A program made the position numbers and the translations under genes. A DNA stretch of 64,000 bases from Turneriella parva DSM 21527 (GTDB taxonomy: Bacteria; Spirochaetota; Leptospiria; Turneriellales; Turneriellaceae), in assembly GCF_000266885.1 (NCBI RefSeq), contig NC_018020.1, positions 2,418,001 to 2,482,000 on the forward strand, in the 5' to 3' direction. Under the pieces are notes generated by a model. It did no database searches and was not told the origin of the DNA. It worked only from the letters and a program-made list of their open reading frames with translations. Of the stretch, positions 26,770 to 33,614 are shown one piece after another (the stretch's first letter is position 1; the number at the start of each line of letters is the position of its first letter).

Positions 26770-27477
26770 TCAGGTTTGCCGTCTCTTGTGCAATGCCCCG
26801 ATTTCGGCGAGTGTCAGGTTCCATCGACACAGCGGTTCAGCAAGCTTGCCCAGATCTTGCAATACAGTCTTTTTCACCATTGTCTGGTCGCTGAGGCTGG
26901 TCAGCAAGAATACATGCTTCAATTTCAGAAGTTCTGCCTGCGGGTGGTTCTTGTCAAAGCCGCGCGGCACCCGCGCCAGCTTGTCGTCGTCGCTGAGATC
27001 GGGAAAAGCCTTGCGCAGTGTCTTGTCAGCGAGAAGTTTCACGATTCGGCTTGAGGGTGAGGCGATGTTTTTCTGCAGCTCGGCGAGTACAGGTTTTGCC
27101 GGCCGGTAATAGCCGGCACCGAAAAGCGATCTGCCGCCGGGTTCGACGTGCACGTAATAGCCGGGTACTATGTCTGATTTTTTTCCGTCGGCACAGATGA
27201 ACGCGGCGAGGTGCGTCTTGTAAGGGGCTTTGTTTTTGCTAAAGCGTACATCGCGGTAGATTCTGAAAAGGCAGCTTTTGGGGTCGATGTTCGATACCGA
27301 ATCGTCATGTTCGCTGAGCACGAAAATGAGCCCTGCCACGAGTTCGAGAAAATTCTTCTGCGCAGTCTCAAATTCTTCGCGATGCTCGGTGAACCAATCG
27401 CGGTCATTATTCTTTGCGAGGGACCTGAGAAAGTTGAAATCGCTCTGTTTCACGGGAACAGCAGTTTTTCTGACCAT
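26770..27477 (-). CDS. DUF2461 family protein
   Basis: A 235-residue soluble protein fitting the DUF2461/TIGR02453 family: FNFLRSLAKNNDRDWFTEHREEFE at the start, then CLFRIYRDVRFSKNKAPYKTHLAAF and PGYYVHVEPGGRSLFGAGYYRP. The family is widespread and of unknown biochemical function. Length is as expected. It is divergent from the hemerythrin gene across about 100 bp that contain a 40-bp palindrome. Confidence 0.88.
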   Translation of the reverse strand: MVRKTAVPVKQSDFNFLRSLAKNNDRDWFTEHREEFETAQKNFLELVAGLIFVLSEHDDSVSNIDPKSCLFRIYRDVRFSKNKAPYKTHLAAFICADGKKSDIVPGYYVHVEPGGRSLFGAGYYRPAKPVLAELQKNIASPSSRIVKLLADKTLRKAFPDLSDDDKLARVPRGFDKNHPQAELLKLKHVFLLTSLSDQTMVKKTVLQDLGKLAEPLCRWNLTLAEIGALHKRRQT

Positions 27478-27512
27478 TCGGCTGCAATCACAATCGAGAA
27501 AACGGGGCAGGG

Positions 27513-27552
27513 GTCAAACAATTAAAGACTATTAAGTCTATAATTGTTTGAC
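27513..27552. promoter_or_regulatory. 40-bp near-perfect palindrome between DUF2461 and hemerythrin genes
   Basis: The left arm starts GTCAAACAATTA (27513-27524) and the right arm ends TAATTGTTTGAC (27541-27552); between them AGACT pairs with AGTCT around ATTA. Arms match at 17 of 18 positions. It ends 28 bp before the hemerythrin ATG and 35 bp from the divergent start. It may be an operator for a dimeric regulator or a hairpin. Confidence 0.55.
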
Positions 27553-27580
27553 GTCTCGTTGCTCAAAAAAAGTCTCAGCT

Positions 27581-28690
27581 ATGAGTCCGCTGGCGATTGA
27601 AACAGAGAACATAAAGTTTCAGGTCAGCGGCGACGTCGTCGCGAAAATGCGCCGCTTCTGGCGTGAGCACGATTTCACCATGGGCATCGACTTGCTCGAC
27701 GCGCAGCACATGTGGCTGATCGCTCTGATTTTTCACCTCGAAGAGCTGCTGAAAGCCCCAGCGCGCGACCAGAAGCAGGTCGACGGAGTTCTGAAAGAAT
27801 GCGTGAAATATGCGCAGACGCATTTTCGTGCTGAAGAAATACTCTTCGCTGCGGCGAAATACCCCGAAGAGGCTGCGCACGAAAAGCAGCACAGTAACTT
27901 CGTCGCGAATATTCAAAACCTTGCCGCCAGGTCAGAAGAAAATGCGGCAAACCTCGGCAAGTTCTTGCAGAACTGGCTCGTGCAGCATATCAAGAAAGAA
28001 GATATAGCCTACTGCAACTTTCTGCGCCAGGCCGGTTTTGACGCGAATGGCTACTTTCAGACCGTCGTCGCGTCAGGTTCTGAGTTTGTGCTGAGTGACC
28101 AGCAGCTTGAGCTGCATGCGGCGATCACGCAAAACAATGAGATTGTGCCGGGTGTTTCAGATGTTGTGCTCGCCGAGATTCGCCGCCTGTGGCGCAGTTA
28201 TTCGATTCGGCTCTATGTGCCCATGATCGACATGCAGCACCTGTGGCTGATCAAGATGGTTGTCGAGCTCGAGGTTGCTCTGAAAGAGGGGTACGAAAAA
28301 CGTGCGCACCTTTTGGGCGAGATGCTGCCCGAGGTGAAGCGTTACGTGCACGAACATTTCTCCGCTGAAGAGGCGATGATGGAATCACTCGGTTTTGAAA
28401 CCCGCGCCGGTCACAAGAAACAGCACGCAGCGTTCGTCAAAACGATCGAAGAGCACAACACCGACTATGGCACCGGCACCCGCAGCGCCGCCACGCTTCT
28501 GGTCAAAGATCTCAAAGAATGGCTGCTTTCGCACATTCTCATCGAAGACGCCAAATTTGCGAAGCTGTGCCGCGAGAAAAACGCCGGGGCGTTACAGATC
28601 TCGAAGCAGCTCATCACCGAGAAAAAGGTACAGTTCAAGAAAGCGCAGATTCTGCTCTACCAGTACGTGACCGGTAACGCGGCGCGCTGA
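27581..28690 (+). CDS. Double-domain hemerythrin-like protein
   Basis: A 369-residue protein with two bacteriohemerythrin domains. Each has the di-iron ligand order: DAQHMWL, HFRAEE, HEKQHSNF, HIKKED in the first (about residues 30-160) and DMQHLWL, HFSAEEAMM, HKKQHAAF, HILIED in the second (about 210-340). Such proteins bind oxygen or nitric oxide or buffer iron. There is no receptor or signalling domain attached. ATG 27581 is used; the frame is open to 27548. The large palindrome just upstream probably takes part in its control. Confidence 0.9.
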   Translation: MSPLAIETENIKFQVSGDVVAKMRRFWREHDFTMGIDLLDAQHMWLIALIFHLEELLKAPARDQKQVDGVLKECVKYAQTHFRAEEILFAAAKYPEEAAHEKQHSNFVANIQNLAARSEENAANLGKFLQNWLVQHIKKEDIAYCNFLRQAGFDANGYFQTVVASGSEFVLSDQQLELHAAITQNNEIVPGVSDVVLAEIRRLWRSYSIRLYVPMIDMQHLWLIKMVVELEVALKEGYEKRAHLLGEMLPEVKRYVHEHFSAEEAMMESLGFETRAGHKKQHAAFVKTIEEHNTDYGTGTRSAATLLVKDLKEWLLSHILIEDAKFAKLCREKNAGALQISKQLITEKKVQFKKAQILLYQYVTGNAAR

Positions 28691-29115
28691 TTTCTATCGA
28701 ATTTCGGGTTTAGATTCGGGGTAGATCCTCATTTTGCTTTTTTTCGCATTTTTCGCAAAAATGCATCAAGCTCTAAAATATTCTGACGAAACTACCATTA
28801 GGGGTGAAAATTGCAAAAAAAATGATAAATAGGATTAAACAGAGGCCTAAAATTGCGTTAACTTTGCTCAGATTGCCTCAGGTTTCATGAGTTAGCATCA
28901 ACTTAACTCCACATCTCTATACCTAAACTCCGTAGATAGACTCAAGTGGTAGAGCAGGGCAGAAAGCTGCTTTGTTTTGCCTGAACACCGCTCTTGCCTG
29001 CCGGCCTTTCCCGGTGGGTCGGGGCAGCAAGCCAGGGAAGGCTTGGTAATGGGTTCTGCACCTGTCGCGAAAAGGACAGAGCCCCGCAGGTGTTGATAAA
29101 AACAACGGAGGGTTT
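28691..29115. other. Non-coding leader region upstream of the first flagellin gene
   Basis: 425 bp with no convincing gene. It begins AT-rich, with GCATTTTT at 28746 inverted at 28757-28764, and becomes GC-rich towards flaB. I could not identify a confident flagellar promoter; candidates with TAAA elements lack a good GCCGATAA partner. The end holds a strong GGAGG site 5 nt before the flaB ATG, within ACGGAGG, which also matches the core of a CsrA-binding site. Confidence 0.4.
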
Positions 29116-29961
29116 ATGATTATCAATCACAATTTGAGTGCGATTAACTCGCACCGCGTGCTGAAGTTTCAGCACGAAGAGACCAGCAAGAGCATGGAGA
29201 AGCTTTCGAGCGGCATGCGCATCAACCGCGGCGGCGACGACGCATCGGGGCTTGCGGTTTCAGAAAAAATGCGCACTCAGGTGGCCGGCCTGCGCCAGGC
29301 AGAACGCAACGCTGAAGACGGCATGAGCATGATTCAGACAACCGAAGGTTATCTGAATGAGCTCAGCGAACTCTTGCAGCGCATTCGTGTTCTCGGTGTG
29401 CAGTCTGCAAACGGTATCTATACCGCCGAAGACCGCCAGATGATGCAGGTTGAGGTGTCTCAGCTGATCGACGAAGTTGATCGTATTGCATCTCAGGCAG
29501 AATTCAACACCATGAAACTGCTGCAGGGCGACTTTGCCCGCACTTCAGCGACAGCTTCTATGTGGTTTCACATCGGTGCCAACATGCACCAGCGTGAGCG
29601 TGTGTTCATCACAACTATGACAGCTGCAGCTCTGAATCTGCGTACACAGGCTGGCGGTATCGAGTCGATTTCAACTGCAGCGAAAGCGAACAGCATGATC
29701 GGCCTCACCGACGAAGCGCTGTATCAGGTGAATAAGCAGCGTGCCAACCTCGGCGCGTACTTCAACCGCCTCGAGCACGCAGCAAAAGGCCTCATGAACG
29801 CTTATGAGAACATTCAGGCATCTGAAAGCCGTATTCGCGACACCGACATGGCAGAAGAGATGACGAAGTTCACAAAGAACCAGGTACTGATACAGAGTGG
29901 TACGGCAATGCTGGCGCAAGCCAACGCAAAACCACAATCAGTGCTGGCTTTGCTTCGATAA
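29116..29961 (+). CDS. flaB: Flagellin, FlaB-type core filament protein
   Basis: A 281-residue flagellin with only the conserved D0/D1 domains: N-terminal [16 protein letters not shown] and [23 protein letters not shown]-terminal [24 protein letters not shown] and [21 protein letters not shown]. Short flagellins without a variable centre form the core of the spirochaete periplasmic flagellar filament. The ATG has a GGAGG site 5 nt upstream. A second flaB copy lies 378 bp downstream; the two are closely related throughout. Export is by the flagellar apparatus, so there is no signal peptide. Confidence 0.95.
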   Translation: MIINHNLSAINSHRVLKFQHEETSKSMEKLSSGMRINRGGDDASGLAVSEKMRTQVAGLRQAERNAEDGMSMIQTTEGYLNELSELLQRIRVLGVQSANGIYTAEDRQMMQVEVSQLIDEVDRIASQAEFNTMKLLQGDFARTSATASMWFHIGANMHQRERVFITTMTAAALNLRTQAGGIESISTAAKANSMIGLTDEALYQVNKQRANLGAYFNRLEHAAKGLMNAYENIQASESRIRDTDMAEEMTKFTKNQVLIQSGTAMLAQANAKPQSVLALLR

Positions 29962-29972
29962 CGGGAACTAGC

Positions 29973-30011
29973 GCACGATTTGCTGACGCCGCAGGCGTGA
30001 GCAAATCGTGC
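29973..30011 (+). other. Hairpin 1 of the flaB-flaB spacer
   Basis: GCACGATTTGCT at 29973 pairs with AGCAAATCGTGC ending at 30011, with GCC/GGC pairing and a GCA loop in the middle. It begins 11 bp after the first flaB stop. Confidence 0.6.
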
Positions 30012-30017
30012 ATAACC

Positions 30018-30037
30018 CGTTCGGCGCGAGCCGAACG
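30018..30037 (+). other. Hairpin 2 of the flaB-flaB spacer
   Basis: CGTTCGGC at 30018-30025 and GCCGAACG at 30030-30037 form an exact 8-bp stem with a GCGA loop, a stable tetraloop type. Confidence 0.6.
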
Positions 30038-30046
30038 AAACGCAAG

Positions 30047-30066
30047 GGCAGCACAGGCTGCCTTTT
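30047..30066 (+). terminator. Rho-independent terminator after the first flaB gene
   Basis: GGCAGC at 30047-30052 and GCTGCC at 30057-30062 with an ACAG loop, followed by TTTT. It is the only hairpin of the spacer with a U-tract. Confidence 0.65.
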
Positions 30067-30093
30067 CGTGTTTGTCATACTGAATTTGATTTC

Positions 30094-30167
30094 GACGGGT
30101 CTTGACAGACACCCATTTCGCAGCGCACCGCGCTGCGAAATGGGTGTCTGATTGGGAGAGACCCGTC
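30094..30167. other. Large nested palindrome in the flaB-flaB spacer
   Basis: A 21-bp perfect stem (left arm 30106-30126 starting CAGACACCCATTTCG, right arm 30130-30150) closes an ACC loop, and an outer 9-bp repeat GACGGGTCT at 30094 pairs with AGACCCGTC at 30159. It could extrude as a cruciform or form a very stable RNA. No U-tract follows. Confidence 0.65.
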
Positions 30168-30262
30168 ACGCGAGTGATGGAGCTGCTGCAGCAAGGATGC
30201 CGCAGCAGCGAAGTCTCGATCAACAGACACTCTATGCAATTGCGTTCGCAAGTGGCGGGGTT

Positions 30263-30289
30263 TTAAAGGGGTACGCAGTACCCCTTTAA
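30263..30289. other. Perfect 12-bp hairpin in the flaB-flaB spacer
   Basis: TTAAAGGGGTAC at 30263-30274 and GTACCCCTTTAA at 30278-30289 with a GCA loop. It is followed only by mixed sequence, so it is not an ordinary terminator on either strand. Confidence 0.6.
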
Positions 30290-30296
30290 CTTCTAC

Positions 30297-30325
30297 CTTT
30301 ATTTGCAACGTAGTTGCAAATAAAG
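30297..30325 (+). promoter_or_regulatory. Perfect 13-bp hairpin directly before the second flaB ribosome site
   Basis: CTTTATTTGCAAC at 30297-30309 and GTTGCAAATAAAG at 30313-30325 with a GTA loop. The stem ends 14 nt before the ATG, just ahead of AAGGAG. It would form the 5' edge of the translation-initiation region and may stabilise the mRNA or take part in translational control. Confidence 0.6.
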
Positions 30326-30339
30326 ACAAAGGAGTGTCT

Positions 30340-31188
30340 ATGATCATTCGCAACAACCTGAGCGCAATCAATGCACACCGGGTTCTTAAGTTTAATGAAT
30401 GGGAAACAGACAAGACCATCGCACGTCTGGCTTCAGGTGAAAGAATCACCAAGTCAGCCGACGATGCCTCGGGTCTCGCCGTTTCAGAAAAACTGAGAAC
30501 TCAGGTGCAGGGATTGCGCCAGGCAGAAAGAAATACCGAAGACGGTATCAGCTTTGTACAGACAGCCGACGGTTATTTGAACCAGCTCGGCGATCTGTTG
30601 CAGCGGGTACGCGTTTTGGCCGTTCAGTCGGCCAACGGTATCTACACGGCAGAAGACAGGCAAATGATGCAGGTTGAGATTTCTCAGCTCGTCGACGAGG
30701 TAGATCGTATCGCGTCGCAGGCTGAGTTCAACCGCTTCAAGGTGCTGCTCGGTGACTATGCAAGAACCTCAAAGACAGCGTCGATGTGGTTTCACATGGG
30801 AGCCAACATGCACCAGCGCGAACGCGTCTTCGTCGGCACGATGACCGCCACCGCCTTCAAACTGAAGGAAAACGGTGCGTCAGAGTCGCTGTCGACGGCG
30901 GCACAGGCCAATGACCTCATTGGCGTGGTCGACGAGGCGTTAGGCAAATTGCTGAAGCAAAGGGCCGATCTGGGAAGTTACTCTAACAGGCTTGAAATGT
31001 CTGCGAAGGGCTTGATGAACGCTTATGAAAACATACAGGCGTCAGAAAGCCGCATTCGCGATGCAGACATGGCCGAAGAGATGGTTCGATTCACCTCGGG
31101 CCAGATCTTGCAGCAGAGTGGTACGGCGATGCTTGCCCAGGCGAACCAAAAAGCAGCAAGCGTGATGCGCCTGCTCGGCCGTGATTAA
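30340..31188 (+). CDS. flaB: Second FlaB-type flagellin
   Basis: A 282-residue flagellin, paralogue of the gene just upstream, with [38 protein letters not shown] and the C-terminal [24 protein letters not shown] 30340 is chosen because AAGGAG lies 5 nt upstream; an in-frame GTG two codons earlier sits inside that spacing. As a core filament subunit it assembles into the periplasmic flagellum. A strong terminator follows the gene, and a separate hairpin array precedes it, so the two flagellin genes are probably expressed from different transcripts. Confidence 0.95.
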   Translation: MIIRNNLSAINAHRVLKFNEWETDKTIARLASGERITKSADDASGLAVSEKLRTQVQGLRQAERNTEDGISFVQTADGYLNQLGDLLQRVRVLAVQSANGIYTAEDRQMMQVEISQLVDEVDRIASQAEFNRFKVLLGDYARTSKTASMWFHMGANMHQRERVFVGTMTATAFKLKENGASESLSTAAQANDLIGVVDEALGKLLKQRADLGSYSNRLEMSAKGLMNAYENIQASESRIRDADMAEEMVRFTSGQILQQSGTAMLAQANQKAASVMRLLGRD

Positions 31189-31233
31189 ACGGATCTAGCG
31201 TTGCTTTAGGGCAACCTAGACCGCGAACACGGT

Positions 31234-31273
31234 GCCCGGTTTCCTCTTTATTGAGGTAGCCGGGCTTTTTTTT
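31234..31273 (+). terminator. Rho-independent terminator after the second flaB gene
   Basis: GCCCGG at 31234 pairs with CCGGGC at 31260-31265, with an inner CCTC/GAGG pair, followed by eight T residues. Textbook form. Confidence 0.85.
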
Positions 31274-31301
31274 GGCATATTTAGCATTTTTTGTTTAGAA
31301 T
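31272..31301 (+). promoter_or_regulatory. Probable housekeeping promoter of rnpB
   Basis: TTGGCA at 31272-31277 and TAGAAT at 31296-31301, separated by 18 bp, directly abut the preceding terminator and precede the first paired bases of the RNase P RNA. Confidence 0.5.
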
Positions 31302-31302
31302 G

Positions 31303-31769
31303 AACGCTGACAGGAGCAACCGCTCAGAGATGATACTTTTGCGGTGGTGTTTCACGCCACCGCAAAAGCTAATTAAGAGAGGAAAGTCCGGACACCACGG
31401 GGTACGGGGCCAGAGAGATCTGGAGCTAACGCTGCTCACGCAGCGAAACGCATGAACAGTGCCACAGAAAATATACCACCTCAACTGAGGGGTGTGCAAA
31501 CACCCCTCAGTTGAGGTAAGGGTGAAAAGGTGCGGTAAGAGCGCACCGCGCGGCCGAGAGGTTTGCGGCAGGGTAAACTCCCCCTGGTGCAATTTCGAGC
31601 AGCTGCAGATTTCTTCAGGGTTTCGGCCCGGCTGACCCCAGCCGAAATCGTGCAGCGGGTAGAAAGCGAAGAGCTGCGGGGTATAACCCGCAGACAAGAC
31701 AAATGGTTGCCAAAGGATATTTCGTTCTTACGAAATCTCCGGGACAGAATCCGGCTTATGAATGTCGTT
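31303..31769 (+). ncRNA. rnpB: RNase P RNA, bacterial type A
   Basis: About 467 nt. Recognised from the universally conserved blocks: GAGGAAAGTCCGGACACC near 31380, CAGTGCCACAGAAA near 31456, GGTAAGGGTGAAAAGGTGCG near 31515 followed by GTAAGAGCGCACCGCG, GTAAACTCCCCCTGG near 31575 and ACAGAATCCGGCTTAT at 31744-31759. P1 can form from AAC/GACA at 31303-31312 and TGTC/GTT at 31763-31769. P12 is an unusually long perfect stem (18 bp, 31478-31517) capped by GCAA, and P3 is CTTTTGCGGTGG paired around 31337-31369. The RNA is the catalytic part of the enzyme that trims tRNA 5' ends. Exact ends are approximate. Confidence 0.93.
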
Positions 31770-31919
31770 AATCCGGGGTTGTCTAAAAAGCCACGAACCG
31801 CGCTGCACAGGCGCGGCGCTCAGGCGGAAACCGGCCTGAATAGGCCGTTTCGCGTGAATTTGCCGCAGGCAAATACAGCGTTTTCGTCTGAGCGGTGACT
31901 TTTTAGACAACCCCGGATT
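31770..31919 (+). other. 150-bp segment bounded by 21-bp perfect inverted repeats at the rnpB 3' end
   Basis: The left repeat at 31770-31790 begins AATCCGGGGTTGTC; the right one at 31899-31919 is its exact complement and is followed by TTTTTTT. Inside are further pairings (GCTCAGGCG with a wobble-paired partner near 31880-31893, ATTTGCC-GCA-GGCAAAT near 31860, GGCC-TGAATA-GGCC). It can act as a very large terminator for rnpB, or be a miniature inverted-repeat mobile element that supplies one, or a structured small RNA. No coding frame of note. Confidence 0.55.
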
Positions 31920-31961
31920 TTTTTATGTTTACGCGCCCGCTGCCACACTGGTACATCGGGC

Positions 31962-32045
31962 ATGACTTCATCACTCATCTGGGTTCTGATCGCGGTCTAC
32001 ATCGGCTTCTTTGTGTTTCTGCAAAAAGTCATGAAGGAGTCGTAA
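31962..32045 (+). CDS. 27-residue single-pass membrane microprotein
   Basis: A short frame reads MTSSLIWVLIAVYIGFFVFL and then QKVMKES. It is one hydrophobic helix with a basic cytosolic tail. Its stop abuts the next ATG (TAAATG), and the ribosome site of the next gene (AAGGAG) lies within its last codons, so the two are coupled. Its own ribosome site is weak (TCGGGC). Size, composition and coupling resemble small subunits or regulators of membrane proteins; the larger membrane protein next to it is the probable partner. Confidence 0.5.
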   Translation: MTSSLIWVLIAVYIGFFVFLQKVMKES

Positions 32046-32633
32046 ATGGTACTTGGACACTATGCATCCGCATTTTTGGTGCGCCCGCATCTGCCACAAG
32101 CGCCGTTCTGGTTGCTCTTGCTGACCGCCAACCTCGCCGAGTTCTTATGGCTTGTGCTGGCTCTCGTCGGCGTCGAACCAACTAAGCCCGACTCAATTCT
32201 CGATGCGACTTTTAACAACCTCGACGTGCACATGACGTACAGCCACAATGTCGTACCGAATCTGATTCTGGGTGGCGTCGTGTTCTTGCTGGTGCAACTC
32301 ATCTGGAAAAATAAGAAGCTCGCACTGGGCGCAGCGTTTTTGACCTGTTTGCATGTCTGGTCAGATATCATAGTCGGATTTCAACACGAATTGCTCGGGC
32401 CCGACTCGATGAAAGTGGGACTCAATTCTTACGGCAGATTTCCCTATGCTGCCATACTGATCGAGTGGTTCTTTGCGCTCGGCTGCCTCAGCTACTTTGT
32501 CTGGGCAGAGAAGGCAAGAGGGCGCATGGTCGCGCGCAAAAAAATCGTGCTGCTCTACACGGCGTTCACCATTGGCATTCTGTCATGGCTGCCGAACGCC
32601 TACACACCGATGAGAAAATTACTGGGACTCTAG
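32046..32633 (+). CDS. Integral membrane protein, possibly YdjM-like metal-dependent hydrolase type
   Basis: A 195-residue protein with about five membrane helices. His and Asp residues cluster at helix ends: LDVHMTYSHNVVPNLILGG, LTCLHVWSDIIVGFQHELLG. This pattern is reminiscent of YdjM-type membrane-bound predicted hydrolases, but the match is loose. The start is set by AAGGAG 6 nt upstream, inside the preceding microprotein gene. Function unknown. Confidence 0.65.
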   Translation: MVLGHYASAFLVRPHLPQAPFWLLLLTANLAEFLWLVLALVGVEPTKPDSILDATFNNLDVHMTYSHNVVPNLILGGVVFLLVQLIWKNKKLALGAAFLTCLHVWSDIIVGFQHELLGPDSMKVGLNSYGRFPYAAILIEWFFALGCLSYFVWAEKARGRMVARKKIVLLYTAFTIGILSWLPNAYTPMRKLLGL

Positions 32634-32640
32634 TCGCCCG

Positions 32641-33402
32641 CTATTCGCCTTGATCGCGGCGCCAGCTCCAGAAACTGCTGTAGACGTCGTCTTTTTCATA
32701 ACCGCAGTTGGCGCATTTGTAGTGGTAGATTTCGTCCCAGTGCACGTCGCGTGAAAAAATGCCAGGGTCGTAATCTTTCGCGTTGTCATATGATTTGCCG
32801 GTCACTTTCAGTTTGCGCGTTTTACATTTGGGGCACTTGCTCGTCATCAGCCAGCCGAACACCAGATAACCCGCGAAGAGGCCGACTAATGCCAGAATCA
32901 GCCAGGGCGTCATGCCACGAAACAGATCGGAGAAACGAAAATCTTTCTGCGTCTCATCGCTGTAGTTGACGACCGTCTCTGCGCCTAACTGATAAATGTT
33001 CAGCACATCTGCAAATCGGTCGTCTTTATAATCGCCATACCATGTGGCTGATTTATCCCCCTTTGCGAAATCACGGTCTTTGGGCACCTTGCGCAGCACC
33101 ACGAGGTTCGTATAGAGCGCCTCGAACCGTTCGCGCGCAAACACGCACCTGAGACTGTAGAGCCGCTGCTTGAAATACGTGTACACACATTTCGCTGGCT
33201 TAAATTGATTAAATAGAACAAAAGGGGGATTTATAACTTCAAACGCAGTTTCATCCCAGCTTTGCGGGTTTGACACGTCTTTTGCTGCGGCCTGAATCGC
33301 ATCGGGCGAACTGCCGAACGCGACGTCAATGAACGGGTTTTGCGCGAAGAGAGAAAAGGTGAGTGTGAGAGTGATGAAACCTCTCGCGATGAATGCGCGC
33401 AT
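32641..33402 (-). CDS. Exported membrane protein with C-terminal zinc-ribbon domain
   Basis: A 253-residue protein. It has an N-terminal signal (FITLTLTFSLFAQ), a periplasmic region of about 150 residues, a membrane helix (MTPWLILALVGLFAGYLVFGWL) and a cytosolic tail with CPKCKTRKLKV and CANCGYEKDDVYSS, two CxxC pairs that should bind zinc. No known family was recognised. The topology would link an outside domain to a metal-binding inside domain. Its stop lies 7 bp from that of the convergent membrane protein gene. Confidence 0.7.
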   Translation of the reverse strand: MRAFIARGFITLTLTFSLFAQNPFIDVAFGSSPDAIQAAAKDVSNPQSWDETAFEVINPPFVLFNQFKPAKCVYTYFKQRLYSLRCVFARERFEALYTNLVVLRKVPKDRDFAKGDKSATWYGDYKDDRFADVLNIYQLGAETVVNYSDETQKDFRFSDLFRGMTPWLILALVGLFAGYLVFGWLMTSKCPKCKTRKLKVTGKSYDNAKDYDPGIFSRDVHWDEIYHYKCANCGYEKDDVYSSFWSWRRDQGE

Positions 33403-33462
33403 GGCCCATCGAGGTCAGCAGAAATAACTTGTAAAGCTTGAGTTGGCAGTTGAGAAAAGTCC

Positions 33463-33487
33463 CCGGGAAACACTGTGTGTTTCCCGG
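33463..33487. other. Perfect 11-bp inverted repeat in an intergenic gap
   Basis: CCGGGAAACAC at 33463-33473 and GTGTTTCCCGG at 33477-33487 with a TGT loop, in the 212-bp gap between two minus-strand genes. Probably an mRNA 3'-end hairpin for the 33615-34892 gene, though it lies about 130 bp past the stop. Nothing else was seen in the gap. Confidence 0.5.
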
Positions 33488-33614
33488 AAATGTACGCAAG
33501 GTCTCAAATCTCTGCCGCAGTCAGAGGCAGCCTGCAACACGCTAGCAGGCCATTTTTCAGGGAACTCTTATCGCAACCGTTTGCTTGGGGCGGAGTGTCC
33601 CTATAGAAATCAGT

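Noticed and set aside
28691-29115. A small gene or tRNA in the leader before flaB
   Set aside because: No frame with a ribosome site and no cloverleaf was seen; short minus-strand frames here lack any support.
31281-31697. 138-residue minus-strand frame across the RNase P RNA
   Set aside because: The region is explained by rnpB with its universally conserved sequence blocks.
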